In this document: piece by piece, positions 1-5,737 of the stretch
Layout: every line of letters begins with the position of its first letter
Position numbering within the stretch: the stretch's first letter is position 1
Assembly: GCA_016303085.1 (NCBI GenBank)
Contig: JAEDMI010000049.1
Coordinates: 1-12,738, forward strand
DNA length: 12,738 nucleotides
Reading direction: 5' to 3'
From: Acetatifactor sp.
Lineage (GTDB): Bacteria > Bacillota > Clostridia > Lachnospirales > Lachnospiraceae
The notes under the pieces: model-generated
What the model saw: only the letters and a program-made list of their open reading frames with translations
Told to the model about the DNA's origin: nothing
Database searches by the model: none
Translations under genes and position numbers: made by a program

Positions 1-80
1 CATCTACGGGCGTTTGCATACCCCACATCTACGGGCGTTTGCATACCCCACATCTACGGGCGTTTGCATACCCCACATCT
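1..80. repeat. 25-bp tandem repeat, three perfect units plus 5 bp
   Basis: Three identical head-to-tail 25-bp units occupy 1-25, 26-50 and 51-75, followed by the first 5 bp of a fourth (76-80). Each unit starts CATCTACGGGCG and ends GCATACCCCA. There is no spacer between units. The array touches the window edge, so its true copy number is unknown. The last unit (51-75) also forms the left arm of the hairpin that encloses the element at 79-176: its reverse complement resembles 179-206. The units are therefore probably multiplied copies of that arm. Confidence 0.9.
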
Positions 81-176
81 TTGTTCGACTCGCTTGCGCT
101 TGGGACTCGACATAACGGTACATAAGGCTGCAAAATACGCAGCCTAAGTACCGATGTCTCGTACAGTCTCACAAAG
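79..176 (+). repeat. Palindromic intergenic element, copy A
   Basis: This 98-bp element begins CTTTGT and ends ACAAAG, a 6-bp terminal inverted repeat. A central hairpin at 117-152 has arms GGTACATAAGGCTGC and GCAGCCTAAGTACC around a 7-base loop. A second copy lies in inverted orientation at 381-483. The two share the hairpin, a CGCTTGCGCTTGGG block near one end and an ACAGTCTCACAA block near the other. The flanking sequence extends the outer stem: 51-84 pairs imperfectly with 171-206, giving a hairpin of about 155 nt. No coding potential is evident. It could be a REP/BIME-like or MITE-like element, or a structured RNA. I do not recognise a named family. Confidence 0.75.
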
Positions 177-178
177 GT

Positions 179-286
179 GTGGGGCATGCAGGCGCCCCGC
201 TACATGAAACCGAAAGCAACCTGCTATTCCTTTTCCACTGTTCGCGTGGCAATTACATCAATGCCGCTTCCGCACACATTTTCCGC
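179..286. repeat. 108-bp direct repeat, left copy (duplicated gene tail)
   Basis: This stretch is identical, base for base by eye, to 484-591. The right copy contains the last 20 codons and stop of the minus-strand DUF1667 gene. The left copy therefore repeats that tail: on the minus strand 286-227 encodes AENVCGSGIDVIATRTVEKE, with a stop at 226-224. Homology to the rest of the gene stops at 287, and no start codon with a ribosome binding site precedes the fragment. It is a gene fragment, not a gene. Perfect identity suggests recent duplication or gene conversion. Confidence 0.9.
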
Positions 287-300
287 ACCGACTCGCTCCC

Positions 301-379
301 CATGTCTACAGGTATTTGCACGCTTCTCATGCCTGCGGGTGCTTCCATGCCGCTCATATTCCCGGGCGCCCATGCCCTG
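301..379. repeat. Degenerate ~27-bp tandem units
   Basis: Three loosely similar units start at 301, 328 and 355, with CATGTCTACAGG, CATGCCTGCGGG and CATATTCCCGGG. They resemble the perfect 25-bp units at 1-75 (CATCTACGGGCG), stretched by two bases and diverged. The third unit also serves as the left arm of the hairpin around element copy B. They look like older copies of the same arm-derived repeat. The similarity was judged by eye and unit boundaries are approximate. Confidence 0.5.
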
Positions 380-380
380 C

Positions 381-483
381 GTCCTTGTGAGACTGTCACG
401 AGCGCCGGTACTTAGGCTACGTACTGTGTAGCCTTATGTACCGCTGCTGCGAGTGCCCAAGCGCAAGCGTGTCGAACAAGGAC
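381..483 (-). repeat. Palindromic intergenic element, copy B (inverted)
   Basis: Read on the minus strand this is a 103-bp relative of the element at 79-176. Its terminal inverted repeat is a perfect 8 bp, GTCCTTGT with ACAAGGAC. The central hairpin is at 407-442, with arms GGTACATAAGGCTAC and GTAGCCTAAGTACC. Compared with copy A, one pair in the central stem changes from G-C to A-T and one in the terminal stem from T-A to C-G. Both partners change each time, so pairing is kept. The outer stem continues into 355-380 on the left and 484-511 on the right. It lies only about 45 bp past the stop codon of the gene ending at 529, so it is probably in that operon's 3' untranslated region. Confidence 0.75.
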
Positions 484-591
484 GTGGGGCATGCAGGCGC
501 CCCGCTACATGAAACCGAAAGCAACCTGCTATTCCTTTTCCACTGTTCGCGTGGCAATTACATCAATGCCGCTTCCGCACACATTTTCCGC
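484..591. repeat. 108-bp direct repeat, right copy
   Basis: Identical to 179-286, at an offset of 305 bp. It spans the right arm of the palindromic element (484-511), a short linker and the 3' end of the DUF1667 coding region (529-591). The 197 bp between the copies hold degenerate 27-bp units and element copy B. Confidence 0.9.
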
Positions 592-894
592 TACTACATC
601 CCCCATGCGGACCGGCGCCTGTAATTCAATATTTTTCAATGTTTTGATGCATTCCCGGATTTTCCCCTTGGGGATATCGGATGCTGTCTTGACAGATACC
701 ACAGGGAGCTCACCTCCCGCGACCCGCACCAAACTGGTAACAATCCGTCGGGGGTCCGTCAGTTCCTTGGTGACATAATCTGCTCCCCGGGGACAAGTAT
801 TACCCGTGATGGTCTTAATTTCCGCCCCCTCTGTCTCTACTGTTATATTACAGCCCAGAGGGCACCCTATGCAAACAAATTCTTTCTTTTCCAC
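529..894 (-). CDS. DUF1667 protein, probable Fe-S partner of the glycerol-3-phosphate oxidoreductase
   Basis: A small four-cysteine protein of 121 residues from the chosen start. Near the N terminus is CIGCPLGC (Cys8, Cys11, Cys15), and Cys34 follows in NTCPRGADYV, a spacing that suits an iron-sulphur or zinc site. This is the DUF1667 family, found beside GlpA/GlpB-like oxidoreductases in Firmicutes. No function is established from sequence. The inferred role is electron transfer for the two flavoproteins upstream, in place of GlpC. I chose GTG at 894 because AAGGAG lies 10 bases upstream and the protein then begins MEKKEFVCIGC, as in relatives. A GTG at 948 would add 18 residues. It is the last gene of the operon, and its final 20 codons lie inside the 108-bp direct repeat. 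Confidence 0.85.
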   Translation of the reverse strand: MEKKEFVCIGCPLGCNITVETEGAEIKTITGNTCPRGADYVTKELTDPRRIVTSLVRVAGGELPVVSVKTASDIPKGKIRECIKTLKNIELQAPVRMGDVVAENVCGSGIDVIATRTVEKE

Positions 895-1010
895 AGATTT
901 TCCGCTCCTTCCGCCGTCCAAACGGCACGAATCCTTCTGAAAGTACACTTTCCTTCTGCTGTACAGAAAATTTTCAGGTTTTCAAACGAGATTGTTACGG
1001 CCTTGATGTT
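895..1010 (-). other. Intra-operon spacer with possible hairpins
   Basis: This 116-bp gap is unusually long for the inside of this operon. On the minus strand it can form a hairpin GCCGT-TTGG-ACGGC (about 914-927), just ahead of the AAGGAG of the downstream gene, and a looser CTGAAA/TTTCAG pairing further upstream. It may affect mRNA stability or translation. It shrinks to 62 bp if the downstream gene starts at 948. No promoter stands out. Confidence 0.3.
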
Positions 1011-2294
1011 TTACACATCCTGCCGAATTGCAACAGTGATTTCCTGTAAATTTTCCACCTGTTCCAGTTCTGTTTTTTTCAAAACAATCTGTTCCATTTC
1101 TCCCGGTGCCAGAACCTTTTTCTTTCGACTGCTCACCACTCTGCCGTTAACGGAAACCTCTATAGCCGCATCCCTGTATACATTCCCCACGCGGAAACGC
1201 ACCACCTGAACATTCTCCATTCTTTCTACATCCACAGAAGCAGGAACCGTATAACGGACACCGTTCACCGCCTTAATGGGAATCTCCTTCTCCGCCTTTT
1301 TCAGAGCGCCATGCAGATAAGCCGCCGCCCGTTTTCCCGCCTGGGCTGCCTCCTCCGAGACATAGTCCACAAGGTCATGTACGTGGAGCACATTGCCACA
1401 GGCAAAGACTCCCTCCCTGTCCGTCTCAAGGCTCTCATTTACTCTGGGACCTTTGGTGACAGGATTCATCTCCACACCAAGGCTTTCGGACAATTCGTTT
1501 TCCGGAATCAAACCGCAGGATAAAAGCAAAGTATCGCACTTGATTTCCTCCTCGGTGCCGGGAATAGGCTTTAAATGTTCATCCACCCGGGCAATCACCA
1601 CAGCTTCCACTCTCTCCTTGCCTTTGATATCCACTACCGTGTGGCTCAGCTTCAAAGGAATTCCGAAATCGTCCAGACACTGGACAATGTTTCTTTTCAA
1701 ACCGCCGGAATAGGGCATCAGCTCTGCCACCAGCTTCACCTTCGCCCCCTCCAGTGTCATGCGGCGTGCCATAATCAACCCAATGTCACCGGAGCCCAGA
1801 ATAACTACCTCTTTTCCCGGCATCCTGCCCTCCATATTCACGTAGCGCTGGGCTGTGCCGGCGGAATAAATTCCTGCCGGACGATAGCCGGGAATATTCA
1901 ATGCTCCTCTGGAGCGTTCACGGCAGCCCATGGCAAGAATCACTGCTCTCGCCTCAATGGTGTAAAGCCCTTCCTCCCGGTTCATCACGGTCACCAGTTT
2001 TCTGTTCTCTCCCTCTGTCCGCTTCTCTGACAAATCCACCACCATGGTATTGAGTTTATAGGGAATATCCAATGACAGCATCTTGTCAATATACCTTCCC
2101 GCGTACTCCGGTCCCGTCAGTTCCTCCTTGAAGGTGTGAAGCCCGAAACCGTTATGAATACACTGGTTTAAAATGCCCCCCAGCCTTGCATCTCTCTCCA
2201 CAATCAGCAGATCATCCACGCCTGCCTCCTTTGCCGCTATGGCTGCTGCCAGCCCTGCGGGACCTCCTCCGATAATTACCAAATCCTTCTTCAT
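1011..2294 (-). CDS. GlpB-like FAD/NAD(P)-dependent oxidoreductase
   Basis: A 427-residue pyridine nucleotide-disulphide oxidoreductase-fold flavoprotein. The FAD-binding GGGPAG is at residues 9-14. The second Rossmann motif GSGDIG is at 167-172. A C-terminal FAD-contacting segment reads GVFACGNVLHVHDLVDYVSEEA. In the operon it sits between a GlpA-like dehydrogenase and DUF1667, the arrangement of the anaerobic glycerol-3-phosphate dehydrogenase cluster of many Firmicutes. By context it acts as the second flavin subunit, passing electrons from glycerol 3-phosphate to an unidentified acceptor. Start at ATG 2294: GGAGG lies 5 bases upstream. A TTG at 2306 is in frame but overlaps that site. Amine or opine oxidase A-subunits share the fold, so the substrate rests on context. 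Confidence 0.85.
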   Translation of the reverse strand: MKKDLVIIGGGPAGLAAAIAAKEAGVDDLLIVERDARLGGILNQCIHNGFGLHTFKEELTGPEYAGRYIDKMLSLDIPYKLNTMVVDLSEKRTEGENRKLVTVMNREEGLYTIEARAVILAMGCRERSRGALNIPGYRPAGIYSAGTAQRYVNMEGRMPGKEVVILGSGDIGLIMARRMTLEGAKVKLVAELMPYSGGLKRNIVQCLDDFGIPLKLSHTVVDIKGKERVEAVVIARVDEHLKPIPGTEEEIKCDTLLLSCGLIPENELSESLGVEMNPVTKGPRVNESLETDREGVFACGNVLHVHDLVDYVSEEAAQAGKRAAAYLHGALKKAEKEIPIKAVNGVRYTVPASVDVERMENVQVVRFRVGNVYRDAAIEVSVNGRVVSSRKKKVLAPGEMEQIVLKKTELEQVENLQEITVAIRQDV

Positions 2295-2333
2295 AGCTTC
2301 CTCCAATCCCGAGCGTCACAAAGCTGCGACCTC

Positions 2334-3776
2334 CTACTCTTCAATGTCGTCCTTATCATATCCTGTCAGGAATTCGCTTCCCGGGTCATTTTTACTGATT
2401 TCCGCCATATCCCTGTCCAGCTCTCTGGCAAGGATTTCCACTGTCTTAGGGGAACAAAAGCCAGCCTGGCACCGCCCCATACCTGCCCTGGTGCGTCGCT
2501 TTACACCGTCCAGCGTAGTTGCTCCCAGAGGCCTGTGAATGGCATCCATAATCTCGCCTTCCGTCACCAGCTCACAGCGGCATACCACATTGGCATACAG
2601 AGGATTCTCCTCAATCAGCTTCGCCCTTTCCTCCGGTCCGGCCAACGCCATGCTGGGAATTCCCTTTCGGGTTCCGATAAAGTCTTTCTTCGCCTGAGCA
2701 GGCAGATATTCCAGTATCTGTTTTGCCAGATAACGCCCCAGTGCAGGAGCACAGGTTAATCCCGGTGACTCAATACCCGCTGCATCGAAGAACCCCGGTG
2801 CATCCTCGGGCTGGCCGATGATAAAGTCGCCCTTTTCCTCATGAGCCCGTAGTCCGGCAAAAGAAGTGATGACCTGCCCGGCGGGGAAATGGCTGACGCT
2901 AAGAGCCGCCCGTTTCAGCACATCATCCAGTCCCTCTCTCGTGGTATTTACAGCCTCACAGTCCTCCACATCCACCGCTGTGGGACCCGCCAGAAGATTG
3001 CCGTGAACCGTTGGTGTTACCAGCACTCCCTTACCGTATATGGTAGGCAACTGGAAGACAGTTCGGGAGACAAAGCCGCCCACCTTTTTATCCATCAGGC
3101 AATACTCACCCTTTCTGGGAATGATATGTATTTTCTCTTCGCTGACCATGTTGTGAAAGCGGTCCGCATAGACACCTGCCGCATTGATAACCACCCTGCT
3201 TTCCAAAACACCGTGATTGGTGGCAACACGATATCCCCCATTGGTCTTCTCAATATTCTGTACCTCAGTGTTCAGCCGAAAATCCACACCGTTCACCGCA
3301 GCATTCTCCGCCAGCGCAAGAGTCAGACCGAAGGGACAGACAATACCCCCGGCAGGCGCATAAAGTGCTGCCACCGCATTATCGGAAATATTTGGCTCCA
3401 GCTGTTTCAACTCATCCTTCTCAATGATGCGAAGCTCCTTCACTCCGTTTTCCAGACCCTGCTCATACAGCCTTTGAAGCTTGGGGCGGTCTTCATCATC
3501 AAAACACAAGACCAGAGAGCCATTCCTTTTAAACGGAAAGTCCAGCTCCTCTGAGAGAGCCTCCATCATCCTGTTGCCCTCCACGTTCAACTTTGCTTTC
3601 AGTGTACCCGGGTGAGCGTCATAGCCGGCGTGAACGATTCCGCTGTTGGCTTTGGAAGTACCTTCGCACACATCGGAAGCTCTCTCCAGCACCGTCACCT
3701 TGTATTCATACTTCGCCAGTTCTCTGGCAATTGCACAGCCTGTCACGCCTGCACCGATTACGACCACATCTACCAT
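2334..3776 (-). CDS. glpA: GlpA-like FAD-dependent glycerol-3-phosphate dehydrogenase with C-terminal [2Fe-2S] domain
   Basis: A 480-residue protein with an N-terminal DAO-type FAD fold: GAGVTG at residues 8-13, then NSGIVHAGYD near 44-53. It has a C-terminal BFD-like [2Fe-2S] domain with Cys399, Cys401, Cys436 and Cys441 (CRC and CQAGFC), as in GlpA. It probably oxidises glycerol 3-phosphate to dihydroxyacetone phosphate with the next gene product, 39 bp downstream. The start at ATG 3776 is supported by AAAGGAG about 7 bases upstream and by the FAD motif beginning at residue 3. An upstream in-frame start at 3923 would translate the untranslated leader and lacks such a site. The DAO core also resembles L-2-hydroxyglutarate oxidase (LhgO). 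The BFD domain, GlpP and partner genes favour GlpA. Confidence 0.85.
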   Translation of the reverse strand: MVDVVVIGAGVTGCAIARELAKYEYKVTVLERASDVCEGTSKANSGIVHAGYDAHPGTLKAKLNVEGNRMMEALSEELDFPFKRNGSLVLCFDDEDRPKLQRLYEQGLENGVKELRIIEKDELKQLEPNISDNAVAALYAPAGGIVCPFGLTLALAENAAVNGVDFRLNTEVQNIEKTNGGYRVATNHGVLESRVVINAAGVYADRFHNMVSEEKIHIIPRKGEYCLMDKKVGGFVSRTVFQLPTIYGKGVLVTPTVHGNLLAGPTAVDVEDCEAVNTTREGLDDVLKRAALSVSHFPAGQVITSFAGLRAHEEKGDFIIGQPEDAPGFFDAAGIESPGLTCAPALGRYLAKQILEYLPAQAKKDFIGTRKGIPSMALAGPEERAKLIEENPLYANVVCRCELVTEGEIMDAIHRPLGATTLDGVKRRTRAGMGRCQAGFCSPKTVEILARELDRDMAEISKNDPGSEFLTGYDKDDIEE

Positions 3777-3800
3777 TTTTATTCTCCTTTCCCAAATACC

Positions 3801-3859
3801 GTATAAAAAATATACCTTTTGCATTGAAACGCACTGTTGCTCCGGCAACTTATGCAAAA
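3801..3859 (-). promoter_or_regulatory. Structured leader, candidate GlpP-controlled terminator/antiterminator
   Basis: The glpA mRNA has a leader of about 160 nt. It contains an 8-bp stem TTTTGCAT/ATGCAAAA (3817-3824 with 3852-3859, shown on the plus strand) enclosing a 5-bp hairpin GTTGC-TCCG-GCAAC (3836-3849). A small AT hairpin with a run of six U follows (3801-3815), just before the ribosome binding site. GlpP family proteins bind leader RNA and prevent termination when glycerol 3-phosphate is present, and glpP is the adjacent upstream gene. The U-run lies some 7-12 nt after the stem, so this is not a textbook terminator. Confidence 0.4.
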
Positions 3860-3945
3860 AGAGCCAAGCAAATAAATGCCAACCCTGTGACATCCTGATT
3901 GCCTGACTCCTAATCTCGTGCACTCACTATTTATATGTTATAATG

Positions 3946-3974
3946 ATTATAGCATGCGGTCTGCCGTATTGCAA
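3946..3974 (-). promoter_or_regulatory. Promoter of the glpA operon
   Basis: On the minus strand, -35 TTGCAA (3974-3969) and a consensus -10 TATAAT (3951-3946) are separated by exactly 17 bp. Transcription should begin near 3938, leaving a leader of about 160 nt before the ATG at 3776. The promoter lies between glpP and glpA, so the operon can be transcribed independently of glpP. Confidence 0.8.
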
Positions 3975-4037
3975 CTGATTTTCTAATGAATCCAATGGTC
4001 AATGATTCCTTTATACTTATTGTTTATATAAACATCC

Positions 4038-4604
4038 TTACGCATACCAAAGCTTCCTGTTGGTGGTAGAAATGGAGATTGCCCCCGCATCCAGCGCGGA
4101 CATCACATCCTCCTTGTCCGTGATAAGCCCTCCTGCAATCACCGGCTCCCGCACCGCCGAAGCAATGCGCCCGATGACCTTTGGCATGACCCCGGGCAGT
4201 ATCTCGATGCAGTCCGGTCTTGCCTGTTCGCACTGTCTGTGAATGTTTTCCACTGCCATGGAATCAATAACAAAAAAACGCATTACCGTGTACAGTTTTA
4301 ACTCCTTTGCGCGGCGAATCAGCGCAGGTTTGGTGGATATGATGCCGTCTGCCCGGGTTGCTGTGCGGATATAGTCGACACTGATTTCCTTGCTCCCCAG
4401 TCCCGCCACCAAATCCATATGTACCATGGCAAGTTTATTTCTTTCCTTCACCTGCTCCACGATGGAAGCGATATTCATAATATCCCCGTACAAAATAAAG
4501 ACAATGCCGCATTCTGTCTTCAGGCATTCCTCCAACCCCTCATCGTCCCTGACCGCCGCAATCACCGGACAGTCCTCCAGTTTCTCTCTCATTCTGTTAC
4601 CCAT
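4038..4604 (-). CDS. glpP: Glycerol-3-phosphate-responsive antiterminator GlpP
   Basis: An RNA-binding TIM-barrel-like regulator that, in Bacillus, relieves termination in the leaders of glycerol genes on sensing glycerol 3-phosphate. Family hallmarks are CPVIAAVRD near the N terminus, the HMDLVAGL segment, DGIISTKPALIRRAKE, RFFVIDS, PDCIEILPGVMPK, VIAGGLI and the C-terminal DAGAISISTTNRKLW. I chose ATG 4604 (188 residues): GGAG lies 6 bases upstream, and homologues begin just before the CPVI-like segment. Alternatives are ATG 4592, ATG 4631 and GTG 4649, the last two with poorly placed ribosome binding sites. Gene order and the leader upstream of glpA imply that it controls the downstream operon. 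Confidence 0.9.
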   Translation of the reverse strand: MGNRMREKLEDCPVIAAVRDDEGLEECLKTECGIVFILYGDIMNIASIVEQVKERNKLAMVHMDLVAGLGSKEISVDYIRTATRADGIISTKPALIRRAKELKLYTVMRFFVIDSMAVENIHRQCEQARPDCIEILPGVMPKVIGRIASAVREPVIAGGLITDKEDVMSALDAGAISISTTNRKLWYA

Positions 4605-4716
4605 ACCTGTCTCCGCTTCATACCGTTTCATGTAAGAATTGCCGCGCACACCACCTTTTCCCCGGAAAACCGCAGAATTTGGCTTATGTCCCCGACCTGT
4701 TCACTTAGAAGCCGTA

Positions 4717-5529
4717 TCAGATAAGACTTGTCAGGCAGCCGCCCTTGGCTTCCACATACCGCTCATCATCGATTTCCAGCCAAACACTCTCCGCGCCCGG
4801 ATTGAACACCATAGTGCTGTCCGCTGAAAAACGCAGTCTCTTTGACGCCTCCATGTAATCAATAATTTCGATGTTGGTGGCATACCAGATGTCCTCTCTG
4901 CCACCCATAAATTCACAGAATTCTTCAATCACTTCCCAGTTGTCATTATTATCAAACTCATAGCTGTGTCCCCAGACATACATCAGTTTCAAATACTGCT
5001 TCTTTTTATAATCGGCAAAAAAACATGCTTTCCGCATCAGCTCCGGGTCATTGTGATGACAGGTGGGATGCCACTCCATAGGGTCTGCAGGCAACTCGAA
5101 ATCATCCACTGCCGGAACCACCCTTCCGTAGGCAATCCCCAGAGACCGAAACAACTGCTTGATTTCTTCGCTATAGGAACCGTTGGGATAAGCATGCCCC
5201 CTGACAATCTGTCCGGTCAGCTTCTCCAGACCCCTTCTGTCTTCCAGTATTTCCTCCGCCACCTCGGTCAGCGGACATCTCCCGATGGTAGGGTGGGTCA
5301 TGGTGTGCGTTGCAATCTCATGTCCCCGATAAAGTTCCTGAATCCTGTCAGCGGAAAGTCTCGGCGGCTTTCCCAACATCCCATAGTTTAAGTTAAAGGT
5401 TCCTCTTATACCATACTTATTGAATATGCTGACCAATCTCTCATCCTGAATCTTTCCGTCATCATAACTCATGGTCAGTGCTTTCGCCTTCCCGCCGGGA
5501 AAACAGGTATATACCTTCATTCCATCCAC
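4717..5529 (-). CDS. Polysaccharide deacetylase (NodB domain) family protein, cytoplasmic-looking
   Basis: A 270-residue carbohydrate esterase family 4-like protein. It has YDDG with Asp23/Asp24, HTMTH with metal ligands His75 and His79, AYPNGSY at 113-119 in the place of the arginine-proline motif, and WGHSYE with His188 as the late catalytic histidine. The catalytic Asp and metal triad appear intact. There is no signal peptide or membrane segment, so it may act on a soluble sugar derivative and not on the cell wall. The C-terminal ~35 residues form a beta-rich tail beyond the NodB core. ATG 5529 is preceded by AGGAAGG 8 bases upstream; ATG 5520 is an alternative. It lies 112 bp upstream of glpP in the same orientation and may be cotranscribed with it. 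The substrate is unknown. Confidence 0.85.
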   Translation of the reverse strand: MDGMKVYTCFPGGKAKALTMSYDDGKIQDERLVSIFNKYGIRGTFNLNYGMLGKPPRLSADRIQELYRGHEIATHTMTHPTIGRCPLTEVAEEILEDRRGLEKLTGQIVRGHAYPNGSYSEEIKQLFRSLGIAYGRVVPAVDDFELPADPMEWHPTCHHNDPELMRKACFFADYKKKQYLKLMYVWGHSYEFDNNDNWEVIEEFCEFMGGREDIWYATNIEIIDYMEASKRLRFSADSTMVFNPGAESVWLEIDDERYVEAKGGCLTSLI

Positions 5530-5566
5530 CGTTCCTTCCTGCTGTCAAAGCCACTCTTCACTTTAC

Positions 5567-5595
5567 ATACTATTACTTTTTTAAAATCCCTGCAA
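5567..5595 (-). promoter_or_regulatory. Candidate promoter of the deacetylase gene
   Basis: On the minus strand, -35 TTGCAG (5595-5590) and -10 TAGTAT (5572-5567) have a 17-bp spacer, about 38 bp before the start codon at 5529. It is part of the divergent intergenic region 5530-5737, which otherwise holds only the hflK promoter and no further gene. Confidence 0.55.
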
Positions 5596-5633
5596 CCTGC
5601 ACATTAAATTTTTCTAACGTGCATTACTTTTCA

Positions 5634-5662
5634 TTGCCTTTTTTAGACATATCATGTATGAT
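5634..5662 (+). promoter_or_regulatory. Candidate promoter of hflK-hflC-deacetylase
   Basis: -35 TTGCCT (5634-5639) and -10 TATGAT (5657-5662) are 17 bp apart. Transcription would begin near 5669, giving a leader of about 70 nt with a small CCGG/CCGG hairpin around 5697-5710 before the ribosome binding site. Confidence 0.55.
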
Positions 5663-5737
5663 GTACTACAGTATTAAGTTTTTAACACAACGTAACCGGG
5701 CTTTTCCGGCATATCTACCAAAGAAGGGAGCAATTTT

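Noticed and set aside
1..80. CRISPR array
   Set aside because: The 25-bp units are directly adjacent with no spacers, and no cas gene is nearby.
177..624. Plus-strand open frames of 60-95 codons in the repeat region
   Set aside because: They run through palindromic repeats, have no ribosome binding site and resemble no family; the repeated peptide is a by-product of the 108-bp duplication.
2889..3554. 221-codon plus-strand open frame opposite the GlpA-like gene
   Set aside because: It is a shadow on the antisense strand of a well-supported flavoprotein gene, with no ribosome binding site and no recognisable domain.
3777..3923. N-terminal extension of the GlpA-like protein to position 3923
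   Set aside because: The extra 49 residues would be translated from the structured leader, no ribosome binding site fits, and the FAD motif should lie at the N terminus.
4022..4033. 12-bp palindrome GTTTATATAAAC just after the glpP stop as terminator or operator
   Set aside because: The hairpin would be all A-T with only end G-C pairs and has no U-tract; it is too weak to support either role.
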